From Desulfotignum sp032250905 (GTDB lineage Bacteria > Desulfobacterota > Desulfobacteria > Desulfobacterales > Desulfobacteraceae), in NCBI GenBank assembly GCA_032250905.1, contig JAVVEQ010000002.1, positions 62,001-126,000 on the forward strand: 64,000 nt of DNA, read 5' to 3'. The notes beneath the pieces are model-generated. The model did not search any database. It was not told where the DNA came from and saw only the letters and a program-made list of their open reading frames with translations. Every line of letters starts with the position of its first letter. Position 1 is the first letter of the stretch. This document shows, piece after piece, positions 27,101 through 33,646 of this stretch. The position numbers and the translations under genes are program-made.

Positions 27101-27466
27101 CAGGATTCGGACCTTCTGGCCAAAGGTGTGGAGAAAGTGTCTTTGATGACCATGCATGCGGCCAAGGGGCTCGAGTTTTCCGTGGTGTTCGTGACCGGGT
27201 GTGAACAGGGCATCATTCCATTTGCCAGAGACGGTTCGACCTGTGACAATCCGGCAGAAGAACGCCGGTTGTTTTACGTGGCCATGACCCGGGCCAGGGA
27301 TCTGCTCTGCCTGACCTGTGCCCGGAAAAGAAAGATGTTCGGGGTGCGGCGGGACATGCAGCCCTCGAGCTTTCTCAAGGATATTGAATCCCGGTTGATT
27401 CGGCGTGAAACACTTCGTGGGACTGTGCCGAAGAAAAAACAGCCCATTCAGCTGGAGCTTTTCTGA
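24140..27466 (+). CDS. PHP-domain / UvrD-Rep helicase fusion
   Basis: A 1108-residue fusion. Residues 1-430 are a PHP phosphoesterase-like domain: DLHIHSKYSRA near the N-terminus and NSDAH near 222 are metal-binding patterns. A Cys cluster (C278, and CPEC at 295-298) may bind zinc. A Pro/Ala-rich linker (about 445-490) leads to a superfamily 1 DNA helicase: Walker A GPGTGKT near 510, DEYQDL near 697, GDPDQSIYGFRG, and the motif V/VI region MTMHAAKGLEF with YVAMTRARD. The helicase half is 3'-5' UvrD/Rep-type. It overlaps the lytic transglycosylase gene by one base. The joint function is unknown. Confidence 0.88.
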   Translation: MAFFADLHIHSKYSRATARNLDLEHIYHAARIKGISVVGTGDFTHPAWVEEMDAKLEPSEPGLFALKKPIADKIDAEVPVSCKNVVRFMLQVEISTIYKKAGQVRKNHNIIYFPDLASVKKFNARLDAIGNITSDGRPILGLDARDLLEIMLEVNDQGFLVPAHIWTPWFSMFGSKSGFDHLDECFEDLTPHVFAVETGLSSDPPMNWRVADLDHVRLMSNSDAHSPGYLGRNACVFNTELDYFAMKKSLETLDLEGYQGTLDMYPDQGKYHFDGHRKCGVSLDPDDTARLNGICPECGRPLTLGVLHRVRELAERPRGFVPEDRQGYTSILPLTDMLSDIFQVGPKTKKVTRYYDKAIQALGPELDILTRYSSDRIRSAGVPLLAEAVERMRSGRVHVSPGFDGEYGKVRVFTPDQLARYKGERQLKMTLGGTPVDQAVALEQPAPARAGQAASKSCEHFQTPAVSLPGPAPSSPGSAPGSEPGILEGLNDSQYRAVTSRASAILITAGPGTGKTRTLTARIAYLVTKKQVSPDQILALTFTNKAAGEIQDRIQAVSPGQGPRVTAATFHGFCLTMLKENDALSDRLLEEEARKECIQKALGKVTGKITGLARLAREMDLQISLCKQRLLEPGDDLSVGAADPGFLKQVYTAYQQELQDIGGMDFEDLIVRFYHRLTRSETFRNDVQSRFTHIFVDEYQDLNLGQYELVKELAQRSHLFVIGDPDQSIYGFRGSDHRFFHQFASDYPECEQIVLTENYRSTQTILDASFQMISKSRSGPDTAKIFSQVNGTRKLIIKEASTETVEAVAVGKIIEGAMGGMSLDAITIQKEGDGREAEYGFSDFAVLYRTRRQGDVFADVFRKHGIPFQAADKNAGFDRTEIQLLLSCFRVLTRRASGQDTDRLSTYFQSRAPSDIGRIQPERILGPVWDPVREKPSHERLEVLARFLKIEKALSKDPVAAAAYDRIQALARAFDDSDEFLNRLALDQDSDLLAKGVEKVSLMTMHAAKGLEFSVVFVTGCEQGIIPFARDGSTCDNPAEERRLFYVAMTRARDLLCLTCARKRKMFGVRRDMQPSSFLKDIESRLIRRETLRGTVPKKKQPIQLELF

Positions 27467-28038
27467 TGCTTCGGCTGATATCTCTTTTCTGTGCAGGTCT
27501 CTGGCTGGTGTTTCCCGGGCCGGCTCACAGCGACATCTATCGGTATGTGAACAAGGACGGGGTGGTGCATTACACCAACACCCCGTCTTCACCGGAATAT
27601 GTGCTGTACATGAGGGAAAATGGCCGGTTTGAGGGGCGTTTTTCAGACACGGTCACCTATGATGATTTGATCCGCAGCGCTGCGGATCGGTTTGGTGTCT
27701 CTTTTGCCTTGATCAAGGCGGTGATCCGGGCGGAATCGGCCTTTGATCCGGAGGCCGTATCCCCCAAAGGAGCACGGGGGTTGATGCAGATCATGCCGGT
27801 AAATTTCAAACCCCTGTCTGTGACCGATCCGTTTGATCCGTTCCAGAATATCATGGCTGGAACCCGGTACTTGAAGCAGCTGCTGAAGCGGTATCAACAG
27901 CAGGTTCCACTGGCTCTGGCCGCCTATAATGCCGGTCCTGACGCCGTGGACAGATACCGGCAGGTTCCGCCGTTCAAGGAAACCCGGGAATATGTCCGCA
28001 AGGTGATGGCGTTTTACAACCGCTACAACGGGGCGTGA
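27466..28038 (+). CDS. Lytic transglycosylase (SLT domain, DUF4124 N-terminus)
   Basis: A 190-residue protein with a signal peptide (LISLFCAGLWLVFPGPAHS). A short DUF4124-like segment (IYRYVNKDGVVHYTN) follows, then an SLT domain from about residue 65. The catalytic Glu lies in IRAESAFDP, followed by SPKGARGLMQIMP and AAYNAGP. It cleaves peptidoglycan glycan strands in the periplasm. The start overlaps the helicase stop (TGATG), so the genes are translationally coupled although their functions look unrelated. It converges on galU. Confidence 0.92.
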   Translation: MLRLISLFCAGLWLVFPGPAHSDIYRYVNKDGVVHYTNTPSSPEYVLYMRENGRFEGRFSDTVTYDDLIRSAADRFGVSFALIKAVIRAESAFDPEAVSPKGARGLMQIMPVNFKPLSVTDPFDPFQNIMAGTRYLKQLLKRYQQQVPLALAAYNAGPDAVDRYRQVPPFKETREYVRKVMAFYNRYNGA

Positions 28039-28048
28039 AAAGCAATCG

Positions 28049-28921
28049 TCAGCAGCCGATCCGGATTGATTTAATGAATTCCACCAGCCGGTCCTTCATG
28101 TCCGGTCGTTCCAGGGCAAAGGCCAGGTTGGCCATCTGAAAGCCCACCTTGTCGCCGCAGTCAAACCGGTTCCCCTCAAACTTGTAACCGAAAATGGGTT
28201 GTTCCTGAAGCAGCGTCTTCATGGCATCGGTGAGTTGGATCTCATCCCCGGCACCCTTGGTTTTTTTGCCCAGCAGTTCAAAGATTCTGGGCATGAGAAT
28301 GTACCGGCCGATAATGGCCAGGTTGGATGGCGCTTCATCCGGATTCGGTTTTTCCACCATATCGTTGACGCGGAAGATGTCGTCTTCCACGGCGGTGGCA
28401 TCCAGGATGCCGTATTTGTCCGTCTGGTCCCGGGGCACTTCCATGACCGCGGCCATGGAAGCGCGAAGCCGGTCGAATTTTTTGATCATTTCCGACAGCA
28501 CCGGTTTGTCGGTCTGAATGAGGTCATCGGCCAGCAGCACGGCAAACGGTTCATCCCCCACGATGTCTCTGGCACACCAGATGGCGTGTCCCAGCCCTAA
28601 GGGTTCATGCTGACGTGTGTAAATAATGGTGCCGGTGGGGGGGACCAGTTCCCGGATCTGTTTGAGCAGGTCCGTTTTTTTCTTTTGTTCCAGGGCGATC
28701 TCGATTTCAAACGAGCGGTCAAAATGATCTTCCAGTGCTTTTTTCCCGCGGCCCGTCACAAAGATAATCTGCTCGATGCCCGCCTGGAATGCTTCTTCCA
28801 CGGCATACTGGATCAAGGGCTTGTCCACCACCGGAAGCATTTCCTTGGCCATGGCTTTGGTGGCCGGTATAAATCGGGTTCCGAGTCCCGCGACCGGAAA
28901 AACCGCTTTTTTTACTTTCAT
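28049..28921 (-). CDS. galU: UTP-glucose-1-phosphate uridylyltransferase
   Basis: A 290-residue nucleotidyltransferase of GalU type that makes UDP-glucose for glycan synthesis. FPVAGLGTRFIPATKAMAKE is the nucleotide-binding loop, with a VDKPLIQYAVEEA stretch and FGYKFEGNRFDCGDK further on. Standard length. It is monocistronic, with only 10 bp to the convergent transglycosylase gene. Confidence 0.97.
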   Translation of the reverse strand: MKVKKAVFPVAGLGTRFIPATKAMAKEMLPVVDKPLIQYAVEEAFQAGIEQIIFVTGRGKKALEDHFDRSFEIEIALEQKKKTDLLKQIRELVPPTGTIIYTRQHEPLGLGHAIWCARDIVGDEPFAVLLADDLIQTDKPVLSEMIKKFDRLRASMAAVMEVPRDQTDKYGILDATAVEDDIFRVNDMVEKPNPDEAPSNLAIIGRYILMPRIFELLGKKTKGAGDEIQLTDAMKTLLQEQPIFGYKFEGNRFDCGDKVGFQMANLAFALERPDMKDRLVEFIKSIRIGC

Positions 28922-29071
28922 GATGACTCCTTAAAGTGTCTGCTGGTTGTGATCAATGTCAGCCGTTCTGCCTGTTTTGTCTTAATGGGGATTTGAAGCC
29001 GTGTCAAATTTATTTTTGGTTTTGTCCGTTCAACAGTGAGGCGGGTACAAGGGATTTGAGATTGTATCCGC

Positions 29072-29100
29072 TTGACATTATTATGGTTTTTTTTTAATAT
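29072..29100 (+). promoter_or_regulatory. Promoter of the Cys-cluster protein gene
   Basis: TTGACA (29072-29077), 17 bases including a nine-T run, then TAATAT (29095-29100). It lies 48 bp before the ATG at 29148. Confidence 0.7.
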
Positions 29101-29147
29101 CCAGTGCTTTACCTGTATGTGACAATTCAATAACAAGGATGAAATAG

Positions 29148-29930
29148 ATGAACGATCAGAAAGTGTCGGAAATTCCACCCCAGCAGATGAGTCTCAACAC
29201 CCGGTTTAAATTCCGGTGCCACAAAGGGGTCACATGTTTTACAGACTGCTGCAGGGGCATCGATATCATGCTCACGCCCTATGACATTCTGACCATGCGC
29301 CGGAAACTGGATTTGAGCTCCGAAGAATTTCTGGCGGTGTTTACCGAGCCCCGGATTCTGGAAAAAGCGGACATGCCGGTGGTGACCCTCAAACTGCTGG
29401 ATGACAAGCGCAATTCCTGTCCGTTTGTCGAGGACAAAGACGGATGTGTGATTTATGAAGACCGCCCCACCACCTGCCGGTATTATCCGATCGGGGTGGG
29501 GGCGTTAAGTTATTCCGGGGAACAGGGGGAAAAAGACGAGTTCTTTTTTACCGTCAAGGAAGCCCACTGCCTGGGATTTGAGGAGGACAAAGAATGGACC
29601 GTGGCGGAATGGCGCCAGGACCAGGGCATCGATCTGCGTGACAAAGTCAATGATGGGTGGATGGAGCTCATGGTTCGGAAAAAATCGCTGCCTTCCAGCA
29701 TGAAACTGTCTGAAGAGAGCAAAAAAATATTTTTCATGGTCTGTTACAATATCGATAAATTCAGGGAGTTTGTGTTCAATTCATCATTTTTGAAGCGGTA
29801 TGACATCCCTGAAGACCGGGTGGCAGAAATCCGCGAGGATGATATAAAATTGCTGCAGTTCGGTTTTGAATGGCTCAAAGCCACGTTGTTTTACTCGGGC
29901 CAGGAAAAATTCCAGGCAAGGAAGAGCTGA
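29148..29930 (+). CDS. YkgJ-family Cys-cluster (putative Fe/Zn-binding) protein
   Basis: A 260-residue protein. The N-terminal half carries the YkgJ cysteine cluster: Cys in FRCHKGVTCFTDCC (about residues 24-37), then CPFV and CVIYEDRPTTCRYYP (about 90-115). The family is annotated as a putative zinc- or iron-chelating domain with no proven reaction. The C-terminal 120 residues are mostly helical and not recognisable. It is monocistronic with its own promoter and converges on the small gene at 29944. Confidence 0.8.
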   Translation: MNDQKVSEIPPQQMSLNTRFKFRCHKGVTCFTDCCRGIDIMLTPYDILTMRRKLDLSSEEFLAVFTEPRILEKADMPVVTLKLLDDKRNSCPFVEDKDGCVIYEDRPTTCRYYPIGVGALSYSGEQGEKDEFFFTVKEAHCLGFEEDKEWTVAEWRQDQGIDLRDKVNDGWMELMVRKKSLPSSMKLSEESKKIFFMVCYNIDKFREFVFNSSFLKRYDIPEDRVAEIREDDIKLLQFGFEWLKATLFYSGQEKFQARKS

Positions 29931-29943
29931 ATCAGTTACCGTC

Positions 29944-30354
29944 TTATTTCCGGTCTTTGTATTGCTTCAACACCAGTTTTGGGGCAAACCTGGGATGTGA
30001 GATGTATCGGGCCGAGTTTTTCATGAAGGTAGACACCAGAGATGCCAATACGTCGTCTTTTTCAATGGCTGGAATGAAATTTCTCTCCAGGCGGTATTCA
30101 TAGACGACCGTTTCTCCTAAGACTTCCCGGATCTGATCGATGGTCAGGCCCGAAAGGGGTTCTTTGTCGAACAGATCCGGTTTGATTCTGATTTCCATGG
30201 TCGCCTGCATGATCACCACATAGGCATCGGCACTGATTTTTCTGGACAGATCGGAAATCACCAGTGTCTCTCCGTTTTCCATTTCAACGGTCTTGATCCG
30301 GGTGCCGGTTTTCGGAAGGGATGTGTTCACCTTGTCAAAATTATTCATACCCAT
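29944..30354 (-). CDS. Uncharacterised 136-residue protein downstream of dapA
   Basis: Family not recognised. It is a soluble, charged protein (ETLVISDLSRKISADAYVVIMQ, then RNFIPAIEKDDVLASLVS) without signal peptide or membrane segment. The frame is open upstream to 30495, but those codons are antisense-free overlap with the dapA coding sequence in another frame. ATG 30354 (or 30348) is the most likely start, overlapping the dapA end by about ten bases, so it is probably translationally coupled to dapA. Confidence 0.6.
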   Translation of the reverse strand: MGMNNFDKVNTSLPKTGTRIKTVEMENGETLVISDLSRKISADAYVVIMQATMEIRIKPDLFDKEPLSGLTIDQIREVLGETVVYEYRLERNFIPAIEKDDVLASLVSTFMKNSARYISHPRFAPKLVLKQYKDRK

Positions 30355-31378
30355 ACCATAGTCCGTTTTGATATTCGGGATTGTGAAGCCGGTCGTGGAT
30401 GTCAATGTTGAAGAAATCAGCAATGGGAGCAAATATTTCCGGGTGGTTAGACTGGATCTGCTGCATGACTGCAACAATTCTTTCCAGCCCCTCACGGGTC
30501 ATTTTTCCTAAAGGCTGGCGGCAGAACCCGGAGGGCATGCCCAGCAGGTGCATCATGGTTTTCAGGGGCAGCGGATTTCTGGCCCGGCAGACGACCGGCC
30601 CAAATGGGGTTTCTTCCATGGTGGTGACCACCACCAGATCCAGAAGCGGTTTCAGCATGTCCTGGAGTTTGCGGGCCTCATCCATATGGCCCTGATTGAT
30701 GGCGGATACCAGCTGCGTCATGAAACCGGGTACAATATTGGACATCACGGAGATGGATCCACAGGCCCGGATCTCCGGATCTGTCATGATGTCATGGACC
30801 AGTGCATCATCACCGGAAAATATCTGGAAATCCGGACCGCAGCATTTCCGGGTGAGTTTCATGTTGTCCAGATTGCCGGTGGCCTCCTTGACGCAGGTGA
30901 TGTTGGGGCACGCTTGCGCCAGCAGAGCCAGGTCCTGGGGAAGCATCTGGGCACCGGTCCGGCCGGGTATAATATAGGGAATGATCGCCATATCCGGATA
31001 TTGTCCGGCCACTGCTTCATAATATTCCTTTCGGATTTCAAGGGAAGACGGGCCATTGTAATAGGGATCCACCATGAGTATGGCATCCACCCCTTCTTTG
31101 GCGGCATGGTCCGCCGCGGTGAGGGCCTCTTGCGTATTGTTGCTGCCCGTCCCGGCGATGACCCGGCACCGGCCGTTGACCTGCCTGGCAGCCAGGGCGA
31201 TGACATGGTTGTGCTCCTGCCAGTTGAGTGTAGGGCTTTCACCGGTGGTGCCGGTCACCAGTATGCCGGTGATATGGGTTTGAATCTGAAATTCGATAAG
31301 TTGTTCAAGACCGGTTTGATCCAGTTCCCCGGTTTGGGTGAAGGGGGTTATCAACGCTGTAAAACATCCGTTTTCCAT
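30341..31378 (-). CDS. dapA: DapA-family aldolase (4-hydroxy-tetrahydrodipicolinate synthase-like)
   Basis: A 345-residue TIM-barrel Schiff-base aldolase. GTTGESPTL is the substrate loop, IPYIIPGRTG carries the conserved Tyr, and CVKEATGN holds the Schiff-base Lys. DapA condenses pyruvate with aspartate semialdehyde for lysine and diaminopimelate synthesis. The protein is about 50 residues longer than typical DapA (about 290), with an extra C-terminal helical tail, and reads VDPYYN where VTPYYN is usual. Another member of the aldolase family is possible, but lysine synthesis is most likely. Confidence 0.85.
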   Translation of the reverse strand: MENGCFTALITPFTQTGELDQTGLEQLIEFQIQTHITGILVTGTTGESPTLNWQEHNHVIALAARQVNGRCRVIAGTGSNNTQEALTAADHAAKEGVDAILMVDPYYNGPSSLEIRKEYYEAVAGQYPDMAIIPYIIPGRTGAQMLPQDLALLAQACPNITCVKEATGNLDNMKLTRKCCGPDFQIFSGDDALVHDIMTDPEIRACGSISVMSNIVPGFMTQLVSAINQGHMDEARKLQDMLKPLLDLVVVTTMEETPFGPVVCRARNPLPLKTMMHLLGMPSGFCRQPLGKMTREGLERIVAVMQQIQSNHPEIFAPIADFFNIDIHDRLHNPEYQNGLWYGYE

Positions 31379-31490
31379 AGCAAGGGACTCCTGAAAATTC
31401 TGGTGATGTCATGGTAAAAAAAAACAGGTGCTACCACAGGCGTGATTCTGTTGCAAGCAAAATATAACCCGGCAGGGTCCTCCAAATACC

Positions 31491-31518
31491 TTGACTCCTG
31501 TGATAAATCATCTATTAT
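31491..31518 (+). promoter_or_regulatory. Predicted promoter of the TPR gene
   Basis: TTGACT (31491-31496), a 16-base spacer and TATTAT (31513-31518), with an overlapping alternative TTATAT two bases later. It is about 60 bp before the ATG at 31578. Confidence 0.6.
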
Positions 31519-31577
31519 ATTAAATTTTATCCGGAAAACAAGACATAAATTTTGCTTCATACAGTAAGGAGTTACCC

Positions 31578-32255
31578 ATGTCCGATACGCAAAAAAAGGC
31601 GGATTTGCCCCGGAATGCGGATGAGCACATTGCCAGACTCAGATATCAGCTGACCCAGAATGCCGAGTGCGGCACCACCCATTACAACTTAGGCGTGGCG
31701 TTGCTGGGAAAACAGGAATATATGGAGGCGGAAAAAGCGTTTCACGATGCCATTGATCACAGCCCCACCCTGGCGGAAGCTTATGTGCAGCTGGGAGGAA
31801 TCTGTCTTCAGCGGGGCGATCTGGAGGGCTGTTTCCGGTTTAACCAGCGGGCCACCAAGGCCCGGGCTGGATTTGCTGAAGGATATGCCAACATGGCTTT
31901 TGTCCTGCTCCAGCTGGTGGACGGCAGGGATCCCAAAGAAGATGAGGAAAAAGTCGACAAGGCGATCAAGCATCTGAAGAAAGCCATTATCCACAATAAA
32001 TATTTTGTCCAGGCCTATGCCACCCTCGGAACGGCGTATTATATGAAAGGACTTTATGAAGAGGGGATTCAGGCCAATCTGGAGGCAGTTAAGATTCAGC
32101 CGGAATTCCCTATCGCCCACAACAACCTGGCAGTGGGATACCTGGAGCGGGGGGAGTATCAAAAAGCGATTGTTCATTGTGACAAAGCCCGTGAACTGGG
32201 ATATGATGTGGCTCCGGACCTGTTGGAAGAGCTGGTCCCCCATCGCCAGGAATGA
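31578..32255 (+). CDS. Tetratricopeptide-repeat protein upstream of the dsr locus
   Basis: A 225-residue soluble protein with about four or five TPR motifs, for example TTHYNLGVALLGKQEYMEAE, LAEAYVQLGGICLQRGDLE and VQAYATLGTAYYMKGLYEE. TPRs mediate protein-protein contacts; no enzymatic motif is present. It shares a likely transcript with the next gene (ATGA overlap). That pair sits directly upstream of dsrAB but behind its own promoter and ahead of a terminator, so any role in sulfite reduction is conjecture. Confidence 0.85.
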   Translation: MSDTQKKADLPRNADEHIARLRYQLTQNAECGTTHYNLGVALLGKQEYMEAEKAFHDAIDHSPTLAEAYVQLGGICLQRGDLEGCFRFNQRATKARAGFAEGYANMAFVLLQLVDGRDPKEDEEKVDKAIKHLKKAIIHNKYFVQAYATLGTAYYMKGLYEEGIQANLEAVKIQPEFPIAHNNLAVGYLERGEYQKAIVHCDKARELGYDVAPDLLEELVPHRQE

Positions 32256-33397
32256 GGTTCAATCCAGAGATACGTTTCCACTTGCCCGGGATCCCGGAAC
32301 CCGTGGTTCCGGGATCCCGGTTGTGGGCAATGCCATTATCCGGAAAGGCCTGCCATGGGAAAAGTGCGGCTGAATGGACCGTGGGAGAATATCTGCAAGC
32401 GGCGAAGGATTTTTTGATCCAGGACCAGGGACGAATGGTCTGTCAGGCGGTTGAACGCCTTGGCGGGGGGCATGGACCGATTCAAACCTTGTCCATCTGG
32501 CTGGAAAAGCACGGGGCTTTTTATCACCCATTGAAAATCATAGCGGCCCCCCCCGGATCCGGGCGGGCGTCACTCGTTCTCAACGGTGCGGTTCACGATC
32601 CAGGACGAACCTTGATTGAAACCGAGTACCGGTTGCTGGAAACCCTGGCAGACAGAGTGGTCCCCGCCTATATTCCCCGGGTATTCGGGACGGGTTCTCT
32701 TGTCACAGAAAAGGGGTTGATCTGTTTTTTCCTCGGGGAGTGGTTTGACAACTTTCATGAATTTCACGTCACCCGAACGACTGAAAGATATCAGGTGGCT
32801 GTCTGGAAAGAGGACGGTACGCATGAATTGATTTCCTGGCAGCAGGCAGTGAAAATTTATGAAAACGCTGCCTATGCGCTGACCGCATATTATGCGCTTG
32901 ACACAGGGTACGAGATTTTCCCCTGGCATCATGCGGCCGGGGATTTTGTGGCAAACCCCCAGGGTGATGTGCGTTTGATAACAGTCCGGGGGATGGGACT
33001 TTTGACGGAAACGGTGTCGGAACTATCGGATGCTGACGCTCAAAGATTATTCCGTCTGCTGTTTTATTTCCTGAACATGACCCTGTGTATGCGGCTGGAC
33101 CGGCTCGACGGTACCGGACCCATGGCGTGGCTGCCGGATATTGTGATCGATGCCGCTGTCAAAGGCATGTTTCAATCATTAAAAGACCGTGAGGTTAAAA
33201 AAGCCCAGACAAAGATTTCTGATGGATTTCCGGCCCGGTTTCTGGAGTTTGTAAAAAGCTTTGATCCGGAACAGCTGCGTGAAATAATGACCCATCTGCT
33301 GGAAGATCGGCATTTCACTGCGGCGGAAGTACAATTGATCCGGAAACATCTGGATTCTCATTGTGAACGGATCCGGGAAATATTGGATCAATTGTGA
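32252..33397 (+). CDS. Uncharacterised 381-residue protein with possible kinase-like fold
   Basis: Not a family I can name. The order of features recalls an APH/protein-kinase-like fold: a strand with Lys (HPLKIIAAP), a Glu-bearing helix (ETEYRLLETLA), a hinge-like FFLGEWFDNFHEF, then HHAAGDFVANPQGDVRLI, reminiscent of an H.GD..xxN catalytic loop. This is inference from pattern alone. The ATG at 32252 overlaps the TPR stop, but the first 25 residues are encoded by a perfect 15-bp hairpin, so the true start may be ATG 32330. It ends just before a terminator that separates it from dsrA. Confidence 0.55.
   Translation: MRFNPEIRFHLPGIPEPVVPGSRLWAMPLSGKACHGKSAAEWTVGEYLQAAKDFLIQDQGRMVCQAVERLGGGHGPIQTLSIWLEKHGAFYHPLKIIAAPPGSGRASLVLNGAVHDPGRTLIETEYRLLETLADRVVPAYIPRVFGTGSLVTEKGLICFFLGEWFDNFHEFHVTRTTERYQVAVWKEDGTHELISWQQAVKIYENAAYALTAYYALDTGYEIFPWHHAAGDFVANPQGDVRLITVRGMGLLTETVSELSDADAQRLFRLLFYFLNMTLCMRLDRLDGTGPMAWLPDIVIDAAVKGMFQSLKDREVKKAQTKISDGFPARFLEFVKSFDPEQLREIMTHLLEDRHFTAAEVQLIRKHLDSHCERIREILDQL
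32286..32320. repeat. Perfect 15-bp inverted repeat at the start of the kinase-like gene
   Basis: CCGGGATCCCGGAAC (32286-32300), loop CCGTG, then its exact reverse complement (32306-32320). There is no T-run after it, so it is not a standard terminator. It lies 31 bp after the TPR stop codon and could set differential translation or mRNA stability between the two genes. Confidence 0.8.
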
Positions 33398-33399
33398 AT

Positions 33400-33445
33400 C
33401 CGGATTCCTGATTCAGGGTGAAAAACAGGGATATCCGGTTTTTTT
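33400..33445 (+). terminator. Rho-independent terminator between the TPR/kinase-like pair and dsrA
   Basis: CCGGAT-T-CCTG (33400-33410) pairs with CAGG-GAT-ATCCGG (33426-33438) with small bulges, followed by seven T residues (33439-33445). It starts three bases after the upstream stop codon and ends where the dsrA promoter begins. Confidence 0.6.
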
Positions 33446-33446
33446 A

Positions 33447-33475
33447 TTGACATGTGATAACAGAAATTCTATATC
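33447..33475 (+). promoter_or_regulatory. Promoter of the dsrABD operon
   Basis: TTGACA (33447-33452), a 17-base spacer and TATATC (33470-33475). The leader is about 165 nt and AT-rich, with a small hairpin GAAAAG...CTTTTC near 33581-33602. A strong GGAGGT precedes the dsrA ATG. Confidence 0.7.
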
Positions 33476-33646
33476 TCCTAATGATAATTTTGGCGAAGAT
33501 ATCTTTTTGGAATTCCGAGAAGATGCCGCTTGAATAGTAACGATTTGGAATGATATCGAATTTGACTTTTGTCAGACTTTGAATGAAAAGTTTGGAAAAT
33601 CTTTTCATTAGTTGAATGTAATTTAACTTTTAACGGAGGTAAGTAA

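Noticed and set aside
28918..29178. 86-codon minus-strand frame upstream of galU
   Set aside because: It spans the promoter region of the divergent Cys-cluster gene and has no protein-family pattern.
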